64,000 bases of DNA from Methanocorpusculum sp. (GTDB lineage: Archaea > Halobacteriota > Methanomicrobia > Methanomicrobiales > Methanocorpusculaceae): the NCBI GenBank assembly GCA_029987235.1, contig DALTWF010000004.1:20618-84617 (forward strand), given 5' to 3'. Below the pieces are notes generated by a model that saw only the letters and a program-made list of their open reading frames with translations, ran no database searches and had not been told where the DNA came from. Below, one piece after another: positions 17,248 to 25,359 of the stretch (position 1 is the first letter of the stretch; each line of letters begins with the position of its first letter). Position numbers and translations under genes: made by a program.

Positions 17248-18993
17248 TCAGGCCCTCAGTTCTTTAAATTCTTTGTCCATTTCAGCATAAATCTTGTCAA
17301 GAACAACCTTGTAGTCCTTGGTGAACTTGATCTGCGGCATCTCGTTCTTGGATTTGACGTTTAAGATCTGTGCCGGCGGAACACCTGCTGCCTGTGCTGC
17401 GTATGCATAGTCTGCATAGGTCTTGATCATCTTGAACATGTCAAGAGTCTTGGGCAGATCACAGTAGGTGTCGACCGGGTCAAAACCGTTCTGCTGCAGG
17501 AAGAGTTCACGAATCATACGGGCAACCTCAATGGTAACCTGTTCTGCTTCCGGAAGTGCATCAGAACCGACTAACTGCACAATTTCATTCAGTTCGGCTT
17601 CTTTCTGTAAGACTTCCATGAACCATGCCTTCAGTTTGTTGAACTCCGGAGAAACCTGCTCATCATAGTATTCAGAGAGCTGACCCTGATACAGGGAGTA
17701 GGACTGCAGCCAGTTAATTGCCGGGAAGTGCCGGCGTCTGGATAAGGATGCATCCAGTGCCCAGAAAACTTTAACAATACGCAGAGTGTTCTGGGTAACC
17801 GGTTCGGAGAAGTCACCACCAGCAGGAGATACTGCACCGATAACAGATACAGAACCTGATCCGCCAGCGAGCGGCTCGACTAAACCTGCACGCTCATAGA
17901 ACTCGGAAAGTCTGGAAGACAGATATGCCGGATAACCTTCTTCACCGGGCATCTCTTCAAGTCTGGAACAGATTTCACGCATTGCTTCTGCCCAGCGGGA
18001 AGTGGAGTCAGCCATTAATGCGACATCGTAACCCTGGTCACGGAAGTATTCTGCGATAGTGATACCGGTGTAAACCGATGCTTCACGTGCTGCTACAGGC
18101 ATGTTGGAGGTGTTTGCGATTAAGATAGTTCTCTCCATAAGAGAGTTGCCGGTCTTCGGGTCTTTTAACTCCGGGAACTCGGTTAATACCTCAGTCATTT
18201 CGTTTCCACGCTCACCGCATCCGATGTAGACCACGATTTCTGCATCAGACCACTTTGCAAGCTGCTGCTGGGTAACGGTCTTTCCGGAACCGAACGGACC
18301 CGGAATTGCTGCAGTTCCGCCCTTTGCAATCGGGAAGAGACCATCTAAGATTCTCTGACCGGTCAGAAGCGGAATCTTCGGAGAGTGCTTCACGATGTAC
18401 GGGCGCGGCACACGAACAGGCCACTTCTGCATCATCGGGAACTTCTCGCCGCTGTCAAGTTCTACAACAATCTCATCAACAGTGAAGGAACCTGATTCAA
18501 TCTTGGTAACTTTGCCGCCCTTGAAGTTTGGTGGAACCATAATCTTGTGGACAATGGATCTGGTTTCCTGAACTTCACCGACAATCTGACCCGGTTTTAC
18601 TTCATCACCGGCTTTAACGACCGGCTTGAACTCCCACTTCTTTTCGTGGTCCAGACCCGGTGCAGAAACACCACGGGAAATGAAGTTACCCATCTTCTGG
18701 ATAAGGACTTCCAGCGGTCTCTGGATACCGTCGTAGATACTGGTTAATAATCCCGGACCTAACTCGACTGCGAGTGAGAGACCGGTGTTTATGACGGGTT
18801 CTCCCGGACGAATTCCGGAGGTGGACTCATAAACCTGAATGATGATATTCTCACCATCGATTTTGATGACCTCACCCATCAGCTGCTCATTACCGACTTT
18901 AACGACATCGTACATGTGTGCGTCAAAGTCAACTGCAGTGACGACTGGTCCTGCAATTCTTTTGAGTACTCCTGGTTTGTTATTTACTTCCAC
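17248..18993 (-). CDS. atpA: A-type ATP synthase subunit A (catalytic)
   Basis: The 581-residue catalytic subunit has an intact P-loop (PGPFGSGKTVTQQQ), the A-type insert region around residues 110-200, YIGCGERGNEMTEVL, and LMADSTSRWAEAMREI. No intein interrupts the P-loop. It synthesises ATP at the A/B interface, driven by ion flow through Ao. The start overlaps the end of subunit F by 10 nt, implying translational coupling. Confidence 0.97.
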   Translation of the reverse strand: MEVNNKPGVLKRIAGPVVTAVDFDAHMYDVVKVGNEQLMGEVIKIDGENIIIQVYESTSGIRPGEPVINTGLSLAVELGPGLLTSIYDGIQRPLEVLIQKMGNFISRGVSAPGLDHEKKWEFKPVVKAGDEVKPGQIVGEVQETRSIVHKIMVPPNFKGGKVTKIESGSFTVDEIVVELDSGEKFPMMQKWPVRVPRPYIVKHSPKIPLLTGQRILDGLFPIAKGGTAAIPGPFGSGKTVTQQQLAKWSDAEIVVYIGCGERGNEMTEVLTEFPELKDPKTGNSLMERTILIANTSNMPVAAREASVYTGITIAEYFRDQGYDVALMADSTSRWAEAMREICSRLEEMPGEEGYPAYLSSRLSEFYERAGLVEPLAGGSGSVSVIGAVSPAGGDFSEPVTQNTLRIVKVFWALDASLSRRRHFPAINWLQSYSLYQGQLSEYYDEQVSPEFNKLKAWFMEVLQKEAELNEIVQLVGSDALPEAEQVTIEVARMIRELFLQQNGFDPVDTYCDLPKTLDMFKMIKTYADYAYAAQAAGVPPAQILNVKSKNEMPQIKFTKDYKVVLDKIYAEMDKEFKELRA

Positions 18994-19286
18994 AAATCAA
19001 CACCCACCGAACGTTTAATACGCTCTCTCAGGGAGAGACCTGCTTCCTGACCGCCTAAGGTCACAATTGTGGGGCGGACGGAATTTTCAACGGTTGCCTG
19101 CAGGCGACGCGGGATGGTTTCAAGGTCTGCTTCCTGTAAAACAAGAATGCCGACATTTTCGTCGTCTAATACTTTCTGAATAGCCTCAGCGAGTTTTTCC
19201 GGAGTTTCAGCGGCATAAGTCTTCAGAATTCCGGCTAAGCGGAATCCGAGAATGAACTCTTTGTTTCCAATTACTGCTATCTCCAT
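18984..19286 (-). CDS. atpF: A-type ATP synthase subunit F
   Basis: The 100-residue subunit F (MEIAVIGNKEFILGFRLAGI) has a Rossmann-like fold with NVGILVLQEADLE. It binds subunit D in the rotor stalk. It sits 1 nt after the stop of subunit C and overlaps subunit A by 10 nt. Confidence 0.95.
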   Translation of the reverse strand: MEIAVIGNKEFILGFRLAGILKTYAAETPEKLAEAIQKVLDDENVGILVLQEADLETIPRRLQATVENSVRPTIVTLGGQEAGLSLRERIKRSVGVDLWK

Positions 19287-19287
19287 A

Positions 19288-20346
19288 TTACATCACCAGG
19301 TATTTGGCTAAGACTTCCGGCTCAAGACCTGCTTCTTTACCGCGGGCTAAGGCACGTAAGTTTGCCACTTCGTATTTCTTGTTTTCCAGATACACAAGGA
19401 CCGGAGAAATTGAGAACGGTTCGCGCTTGGACGACTTCTCCATCTGTAAGAGCTGGGCTGCAATGAGCGTGCTCTCGATTTCGTAAACCGGTTTTTTCTC
19501 ACGGAGTTCATCAAGTGTATCTATCAGAACCTGTGCTTTTACCTTCTTTTTCAGCGTATCGACTACTTCATCAAGACTTTCTGCCGACGTCAGGCGTTCA
19601 AGTTCGTCAGCTTTGTATGATCCTCCTTCAATCCACATGGACATGGTGGAACACTGCTGGTTTGCCTGTGCCCTGAGCCTGAAGAGAGTTTTGATGTTTG
19701 TTACGTCGATTTCAAACACGACATATTTTAAGAACGGACCGCTGCCCTTCATAATGCCGTGTCCGGCTTTCAGTAACGTCGCATAGTAATACTTGTACAA
19801 CTCAGTTTCGACTGCATTCCAGGACCCTGTTTCAAGAGCCTTGGCTAAACCTTCGCTGATGATGTCTGCGATTGGTTTAATCGGAATCAGTTCAACGATT
19901 CTCTCGATTGATGATTCTGCTAAGAGCTTGTCAAGCGCGGCTGCATCAAGTGCACCGGCAGGTACAAGTACTAACTTGATCTTTCCATTCGAAAAACCAA
20001 GTTTTTTACCTCTGAGAATAGTCAGAATATTCTGAATATCCCATTTGTGCAGGTAATCGCGGGTAAATCCTTTCATCTCTCCCGGTGCCAGTGAAATAAT
20101 CCGCTGGTATTCCTTTGCAAGATTCCAGGACATGGCGCTTTCGATGAGGTCAACTCCACTGAATATGGAAGATAATTCATCGATTTCGCGTTTATACTCC
20201 ATTTCTTCGATGAGTCTGGTGAACTCAGGAAGTCCCATGTTGAGCATCCGCTGGTATTCCTCTTTGGGAATCAGCTTTGCTTTTCTTACCCGCATACGGG
20301 TAGATACATAGATATATGGGGCAGAACCGCTCGATACCTCTGTCAT
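19288..20346 (-). CDS. atpC: A-type ATP synthase subunit C
   Basis: The 352-residue, mainly helical subunit C (V-type d-like) couples the stalk to the K ring. Recognisable parts are YIYVSTRMRVRKAKLIPKEEY, DYLHKWDIQNILTILRG, VFEIDVTNIKTLFRLRA, and the ending LYLENKKYEVANLRALARGK-like block (VYLENKKYEVANLRALARGK). It is separated by 6 nt from subunit E. Confidence 0.95.
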   Translation of the reverse strand: MTEVSSGSAPYIYVSTRMRVRKAKLIPKEEYQRMLNMGLPEFTRLIEEMEYKREIDELSSIFSGVDLIESAMSWNLAKEYQRIISLAPGEMKGFTRDYLHKWDIQNILTILRGKKLGFSNGKIKLVLVPAGALDAAALDKLLAESSIERIVELIPIKPIADIISEGLAKALETGSWNAVETELYKYYYATLLKAGHGIMKGSGPFLKYVVFEIDVTNIKTLFRLRAQANQQCSTMSMWIEGGSYKADELERLTSAESLDEVVDTLKKKVKAQVLIDTLDELREKKPVYEIESTLIAAQLLQMEKSSKREPFSISPVLVYLENKKYEVANLRALARGKEAGLEPEVLAKYLVM

Positions 20347-20352
20347 ATTACC

Positions 20353-20922
20353 TCATCCAAACAAAATTTCCGATGTGTCTTTCATGCTGGATTCCCAGAC
20401 TTCGCCCATAAAGGTTTTGTATGAGTAATCAAGCGTGAGCTGACCATCGGTACTCTGCACAATGACACCGCCATCGATGTCTTTGGTGCCTCCAAACGAA
20501 AATCCGGAAAGTTCGCCGATTGCTTCCTTTGCTGCAGATTCGTCACGTGCATTGCAGAAAACCTCGCCTGCAGTTATCTGACCTGCGGCTTCTTTTATTA
20601 GGGCTTTTACTGCTTTTGCGTGGGTTTCTGCCGGAAGGTTTGCGATTTCCTGCTGCGCGGCTGCGTAGACTTTGTCAAGCAGCGCTTTCTGTGCGTTTAA
20701 CTCCTCACGCTTCACAATTAAGTTAGCGCTTGCAGTTTCACGGACAAGCATGCGTTCAGACTGTTCTGCGGCATCTTTTTCTGCAGCAGCCTTGATTTCG
20801 TCTGCACGCTTCTGCGCGTCTGCTTTGATTGCTACGGTTTCTGCATTTGCATCTGCAATAAGTTTTGCAGCTGCTGCTTCGCCTTTCGCTTTGATTTCGT
20901 CAACTACTACCTCAAGTCCCAT
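20353..20922 (-). CDS. atpE: A-type ATP synthase subunit E
   Basis: The 189-residue peripheral-stalk subunit has a long alanine/lysine/glutamate-rich N-terminal helix (AAAKLIADANAETVAIKADA), which forms a right-handed coiled coil with subunit H. A globular C-terminal domain containing GGVIVQSTDGQLTLDYSYKT follows. Confidence 0.94.
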   Translation of the reverse strand: MGLEVVVDEIKAKGEAAAAKLIADANAETVAIKADAQKRADEIKAAAEKDAAEQSERMLVRETASANLIVKREELNAQKALLDKVYAAAQQEIANLPAETHAKAVKALIKEAAGQITAGEVFCNARDESAAKEAIGELSGFSFGGTKDIDGGVIVQSTDGQLTLDYSYKTFMGEVWESSMKDTSEILFG

Positions 20923-20937
20923 AAAAGCGTCCTCCGC

Positions 20938-21192
20938 TTAAATGAACATGATCATAATTGAGATAACGAGACCAAGGATAACGAGGGTTTCCGGAATTGC
21001 AATGAAGACGAGTGCTAAACCAAGCATACCTTTGTCTTCTGCAATTGCGCCAAAGGCTGCTGCTCCGATACCCTGCTGGGCAAGACCGGTACCGACACCG
21101 CCAAGACCAACACCGAGACCTGCACCGATTGCGCCAAGTCCTTTTCCAATAAGTTTTGCTGATTCTAAATCAATTAATGCTTCTGCTGCCAT
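20938..21192 (-). CDS. atpK: A-type ATP synthase subunit K (rotor ring)
   Basis: The 84-residue proteolipid has two transmembrane helices, so it is the single-hairpin form rather than a duplicated one. Helix 1 carries GTGLAQQGIGAA, with Gln39/Gln40; helix 2 carries IPETLVILGLV, with the ion-carrying Glu68. Gln in helix 1 with Glu-Thr in helix 2 is the pattern associated with Na+-binding rings, so sodium coupling is possible but not proven. It lies 2 nt after subunit I. Confidence 0.95.
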   Translation of the reverse strand: MAAEALIDLESAKLIGKGLGAIGAGLGVGLGGVGTGLAQQGIGAAAFGAIAEDKGMLGLALVFIAIPETLVILGLVISIMIMFI

Positions 21193-21194
21193 TT

Positions 21195-23183
21195 TTATTC
21201 CTCTGTGAACTTTCTGTTATGTCCGAAAGGTTTGTAAATTATGCCGCCGCCCTGATAGAATTTCATAAAGAATTCCACGAAGTGAAGACGAATGGAGTTA
21301 ATTGCGCCATCGAGAACACCAAGTACAGCGTTTACGGCGTGTCCGACAATTATCAGGAGTACTGCCGCGATTATTAAGACGATACTAAGTACATTGAAAC
21401 CGCCGTCAAAGGCCATGCCGAAGAACATGCCTGCGAAGTAGTTGACAACCATACCGATTGCCACAGAGGATAATCCGATTGCCGCAATACGACTGAAGGA
21501 TAACATGTGGGAGAGCAGGTTGCTCGGAAGTTCCATAATATCCAATACATTCTCCATTAAGACGAAAATGAGACCAATGATGAACATTGCAATTGCAATG
21601 ATTGTGCAAATAAATCCTGCGGTTCCCGGAATGTAGGGAATCCAGATAATCAGATTTGCGTTTGCAAGGACGACATTTAAGTCGATTAAGGAGAAAATTG
21701 CAAGTAACATGCCCCAGAGCATGAAGTTCCATCCAAGGTTGGAAAGAATTGCTTTTGTTCTGTGGGGACCTTTGTGGTCCATTCTTGCATGGTTTATCAT
21801 TCCGAAGATTCTTCCTACACTGATGTAGATGATACCAAGTGCAACGGATAAAATAAGCAGGTCCATAATGTTTGGTGTGTGCTCAGCTCCGATTGGCAGG
21901 TGTCTTACAAACAGCACCGGATGCCACGGGAATGATAAGGTGAAGAATTCACTATAGAGTAATCCTGCAATGATAGTCCAGATTGAGACTCCATACATGA
22001 CACCCATGATTTTTCTGCCCATGTCTCCAAGACGTAAAATGAATTTACGAAGGATAAGGGCGACAATGAGGTATATAATACCATATCCGACATCTCCGAC
22101 AATGAAACCGAAAAGAATCGGGAACATTATGCCTAAAATAATAGTCGGGTCAATTTCTCTGTATTTCGGACGTGCGTACAAGTCCAGTAATACTTCTCCG
22201 GGCTGAGTAATCTTCGGGTTTTTATACTCAACCGGTACTTCGTCGAAGTTTATTTCATCTTCGTCGACGGTTACATAAACGCGGCCTCCAGTTGCCTGGT
22301 TCAGTCCTGCGGTCAGGGATTCAATCTTGCGGTATGGCACCCATCCGTCAATGACGAATGCTTCATCCGTAGTTGCGAATCTGAGCGGGGCTTCGGCAAT
22401 TTCAGCATCACACGATAATACTTCATCGCTTGCTGCGAGTAAGTCTGCGTATTTGGCTTTTGCCTCTTCGATTTTGGCATTGCAGTCTTCGATTGCAGCT
22501 TTTTCAACTGCAAGAGATTCGGAGTATGACTCAACTGCTGCTTTGACGCTTCCGGATGCATTCGGAATTGCTGCGGCACTAAAGCCTGCATCAAAGAGTG
22601 CTTTCTCAACTTCTGCCTTGTTCGTGTTCTCTGCGAATACAACGATAAAGTTTGATTCTTTTCCGGCATTGTAGTATTTTTCTACAGGGACGGCAAATTC
22701 AACGTCATGTTCGATTGAACCTGCAAAGCATGTTACGGATTCATATCCGCGGTAGAGGTCGAGGTCTATCGGGATAAGTTCGTAGGGTTTGAGTTCGGCG
22801 ATACGCTGTTCAAGTTCGCGGGTTTTCGTTTCTGCGTTCGATTTTCTGGCCGTGAGCTGGCTTACTTCCGCTTCAATTTTCGGAAGTTCACTTTTTATTG
22901 CTGCTCGAATCGAATCTGCAGTCTGTACCGGAACATTAAACTGTGTCTTTGGGGATGTCTGGAATACGTTTTCAACGGAACGGATTTTCAGCAGGTCTGT
23001 TGAGACATCGCCGGCGTTCGCTAACGGAACGCCAATCCTGACTCCTTCGTATCCCTCTTTGCCCTGATCGACAAAATCGGTGATATGGAATACCTGGTGG
23101 CGGTATAATTCGGTCACTACTGACGCGGTCTGCTCTTTGCCTGCGGCAATGAGCATGTGCGTCATCGGTTCAGGCTGAAACAT
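21195..23183 (-). CDS. atpI: A-type ATP synthase subunit I (a subunit)
   Basis: The 662-residue stator subunit has a soluble N-terminal half with coiled coil (KSELPKIEAEVSQLTARKSN) that contacts the peripheral stalks. The membrane half starts at PTIILGIMFPILFGFIVGDVGYG and has about seven helices. The essential arginine region is seen in LLSHMLSFSRIAAIGLSSVA. The end HFVEFFMKFYQGGGIIYKPF is typical of archaeal a subunits. It overlaps subunit H by 14 nt. Confidence 0.96.
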   Translation of the reverse strand: MFQPEPMTHMLIAAGKEQTASVVTELYRHQVFHITDFVDQGKEGYEGVRIGVPLANAGDVSTDLLKIRSVENVFQTSPKTQFNVPVQTADSIRAAIKSELPKIEAEVSQLTARKSNAETKTRELEQRIAELKPYELIPIDLDLYRGYESVTCFAGSIEHDVEFAVPVEKYYNAGKESNFIVVFAENTNKAEVEKALFDAGFSAAAIPNASGSVKAAVESYSESLAVEKAAIEDCNAKIEEAKAKYADLLAASDEVLSCDAEIAEAPLRFATTDEAFVIDGWVPYRKIESLTAGLNQATGGRVYVTVDEDEINFDEVPVEYKNPKITQPGEVLLDLYARPKYREIDPTIILGIMFPILFGFIVGDVGYGIIYLIVALILRKFILRLGDMGRKIMGVMYGVSIWTIIAGLLYSEFFTLSFPWHPVLFVRHLPIGAEHTPNIMDLLILSVALGIIYISVGRIFGMINHARMDHKGPHRTKAILSNLGWNFMLWGMLLAIFSLIDLNVVLANANLIIWIPYIPGTAGFICTIIAIAMFIIGLIFVLMENVLDIMELPSNLLSHMLSFSRIAAIGLSSVAIGMVVNYFAGMFFGMAFDGGFNVLSIVLIIAAVLLIIVGHAVNAVLGVLDGAINSIRLHFVEFFMKFYQGGGIIYKPFGHNRKFTEE

Positions 23184-23499
23184 GGAGTTTCTCCTTGAAC
23201 CTCTCTACAAACAGCGAAACTGCCTGCGGAAGTTTTGCGCTTCCAGCCTCGGTGAGTCTGGCAGCGTGAGCTTTGCCTTCCTCAACGACTTTGGCGTGTT
23301 TGGCTGCTGCTTCATTCTTTGCATCGTTAAGCTTCTGCTTTTTGTAATCCTCGGCAGCGGTCGCTGCTTTGGCAATCAGGTTTTCAGCTTCAATCTGCGC
23401 CTTGGATTTTACATCTGCGGCGGTTTTTTCAGCTGCCTGGATTGAGGATTTGCTTTGGGCTTCGGCTTCCTTAATGCTTTTTAGAACCTCAGTTTTCAT
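23170..23499 (-). CDS. atpH: A-type ATP synthase subunit H
   Basis: The 109-residue helical peripheral-stalk subunit is rich in Ala, Lys and Glu (IKEAEAQSKSSIQAAEKTAA). It pairs with subunit E. As first gene of the operon it has a strong GGAGGG-type ribosome binding site a few nt before the ATG, unlike the leaderless genes nearby. Confidence 0.88.
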   Translation of the reverse strand: MKTEVLKSIKEAEAQSKSSIQAAEKTAADVKSKAQIEAENLIAKAATAAEDYKKQKLNDAKNEAAAKHAKVVEEGKAHAARLTEAGSAKLPQAVSLFVERFKEKLHVSA

Positions 23500-23542
23500 C
23501 CAACCCTCCTTCTCACGGCACTGTATTATTTGGTGGTAAAAG

Positions 23543-23551
23543 GTTTTATAG
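23543..23551 (-). promoter_or_regulatory. TATA box of the ATP synthase operon
   Basis: On the minus strand the sequence ctataaaac lies about 50 nt before the atpH ATG. This leaves room for a leader of about 25 nt that includes the GAAGGAGGG ribosome binding site. Confidence 0.6.
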
Positions 23552-23681
23552 TATGCGGATTGAAGTGTGTGGGAAGGAGGAGAAGTAGGACTGCAAAGTA
23601 TAGCGGGCGGAGAAAATCAGGAGGTTTTCCCCGGTCTTTTGCACAACTATTATACTCTTGTAACAACTAATTAATAAGGCA

Positions 23682-23954
23682 ATGAAGCTGAAAGTTATTG
23701 AGCTTGAAAAAGATAAAATAGACGTAATTATTGAGGGCGAGACCCACACGTTCATGAACGCTCTTACAGAAGAAATCCTTTTGGATGACACCGTTGATGT
23801 AGCGCGCTATGTCATCAAATACCAGTTCTCCGATCCGGAACTCACTGTTACCATGAAACCGGGTGCAAAGAAATCACCGGTTGATGTCATCAAAGAAGCA
23901 TGCGAGCGTATCACCGCACGCTGCGACAATCTGCTTACCTGTCTGAAAAACTAA
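23682..23954 (+). CDS. rpoL: DNA-directed RNA polymerase subunit L
   Basis: The 90-residue homologue of archaeal RpoL / eukaryotic Rpb11 has HTFMNALTEEILLDDTVDVA and PELTVTMKPGAKKSPVDVI, matching the alpha-like dimerisation fold that pairs with subunit D. It is divergent from the ATPase operon. A TATA-like ttatactc lies about 32 nt before the ATG. taw1 follows 11 nt downstream. Confidence 0.93.
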   Translation: MKLKVIELEKDKIDVIIEGETHTFMNALTEEILLDDTVDVARYVIKYQFSDPELTVTMKPGAKKSPVDVIKEACERITARCDNLLTCLKN

Positions 23955-23965
23955 TCTTTTTTCCG

Positions 23966-24895
23966 ATGTATCGAAAACCCCGTCCGCTTTCGCCAAGAGA
24001 GAGTCTGCACAGACAGGGGTATAATTTTATTGCAGAAGATGCAACAGCCGCGGTAAAGCCGTGTCTGTGGTGCAAACGTGCTCTTAGAGGGGGTGAGTCC
24101 TGCTATAAGCATCAGTTTTACGGAATCGATACCTGGCGATGCGTACAGATGACGCCAACACTCCGGTGTAATCAGCGCTGTCTTTTCTGCTGGCGGTCGA
24201 TGGAATATGAGCCTGTGGATGAGCGAATTTTATCGCCTGATGAAATTATTGCCGGGATTCCGGCTCTGCAGCGCAAAGGGCTTTCAGGAGATAAGCCGTT
24301 CTGCGATGAGGAGCGCTGGTATACTGCCGTTGACAATCCGACGCAGTATGCGGTTTCGCTTTCAGGCGAGCCGACGCTGTATCCTCATCTTGCGGAACTG
24401 ATTGGAAAACTGCGTGCAAACGGATGTTCGGTTTTTGTTGTCTCAAACGGCACGGTGCCTGAGATGATTGAAAAAATCCGACCAACTCAAATGTATATTT
24501 CACTTGATGCGTGCACAGCAGAAGGATATGCAGAACTCTGCCGGCCGGCCGGCGATGCGGAACTGATGTGGGATAATGTCATGCATTCACTTTCTCTTTT
24601 TGCAAAAAAGGAGGATGAGGGTGTGCGTACTGCGGTCCGCATAACACTGGTAAAAGACTATAACGATTCTGACCCGGTAGGTTTTGCAAAAATAATTGAG
24701 GAGACGGCGCCCCTTTATGTGGAAATTAAAGGATATATGTACCTCGGGTTTTCACGCAGCCGCCTGCCGGAGTCTGCTGTTCCAAACATGGATGAAATTA
24801 CAGCATTTGCACAAGGGATTTCGGATGCGGCGCCGCATTATGTACTTTATGACACAAATGCACCAAGTCGGGTTGTGTGTCTGAAGCGGAAATAA
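23966..24895 (+). CDS. taw1: 4-demethylwyosine synthase (radical SAM)
   Basis: This TYW1/Taw1 enzyme uses S-adenosylmethionine and pyruvate to build the tricyclic base of wyosine at position 37 of tRNA-Phe. The 309-residue protein has the radical SAM motif CNQRCLFCW and an additional cysteine pair near residues 33-36 (KPCLWCKRAL), for the second Fe-S cluster. SLSGEPTLYPHL and FVVSNGTVPEM also fit. The ATG at 23966 (MYRKPRPLSP) was chosen because the longer frame overlaps rpoL. pheS and pheT lie elsewhere in the window and use the same tRNA. Confidence 0.92.
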   Translation: MYRKPRPLSPRESLHRQGYNFIAEDATAAVKPCLWCKRALRGGESCYKHQFYGIDTWRCVQMTPTLRCNQRCLFCWRSMEYEPVDERILSPDEIIAGIPALQRKGLSGDKPFCDEERWYTAVDNPTQYAVSLSGEPTLYPHLAELIGKLRANGCSVFVVSNGTVPEMIEKIRPTQMYISLDACTAEGYAELCRPAGDAELMWDNVMHSLSLFAKKEDEGVRTAVRITLVKDYNDSDPVGFAKIIEETAPLYVEIKGYMYLGFSRSRLPESAVPNMDEITAFAQGISDAAPHYVLYDTNAPSRVVCLKRK

Positions 24896-24901
24896 AAAAA
24901 G

Positions 24902-25249
24902 TTATTTTCTGAGCGGATATGCTTTCTGCAGTTCAGTGAACAAAGTATTCATAATTGCATATTTTTCCTCTAAACCTGCAAGGCGGTTTTCAAGGACTTC
25001 GATTTTAGCACGCATTTCACGGGTGTCTTCAATCTGTTCCGCATAGTTGCTTTTTACCTCATCACCGATTGTGTGGAGCACATGCTGATTTGCATAATTT
25101 AAGATTATCTGAGTCAGTGCATCAGTGACGCTGTCGCTTCCCTGCGCCTCTTTGACGCTTTCAATAATATCAGATACCGTGCGGGATGCATAAAAGGTAA
25201 TGCGTTTTTTTGCGGGTGACGGGGTTTGTCTTGGGGGTCTTCCTGCCAT
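24902..25249 (-). CDS. Small protein with ribbon-helix-helix-like N-terminus and coiled coil
   Basis: The 115-residue protein begins with a basic stretch (MAGRPPRQTPSPAKK). It continues with a beta strand (RITFYAS) and two helices (RTVSDIIESVKEAQG and SVTDALTQIILNYANQ), an arrangement compatible with a ribbon-helix-helix DNA-binding fold. The rest is a coiled coil (MRAKIEVLENRLAGLEEKYA). It could be a transcription regulator, but I cannot name a family. A TATA-like ttattta lies about 33 nt upstream of the ATG. Confidence 0.55.
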   Translation of the reverse strand: MAGRPPRQTPSPAKKRITFYASRTVSDIIESVKEAQGSDSVTDALTQIILNYANQHVLHTIGDEVKSNYAEQIEDTREMRAKIEVLENRLAGLEEKYAIMNTLFTELQKAYPLRK

Positions 25250-25335
25250 ATTATATTACTTGTATTATATTCACGTTAAATAAACCTATCTCTGAAAACC
25301 GGACTCTGTAGATAATATGTGAAGATTATGGGAAC

Positions 25336-25359
25336 AAAAAAAGAAGACCCCTAAAAAAA
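25336..25359 (-). terminator. Terminator of lonB
   Basis: Two A-runs on the plus strand (25336-25342 and 25353-25359) give T-tracts immediately after the lonB stop on the minus strand. Confidence 0.55.
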
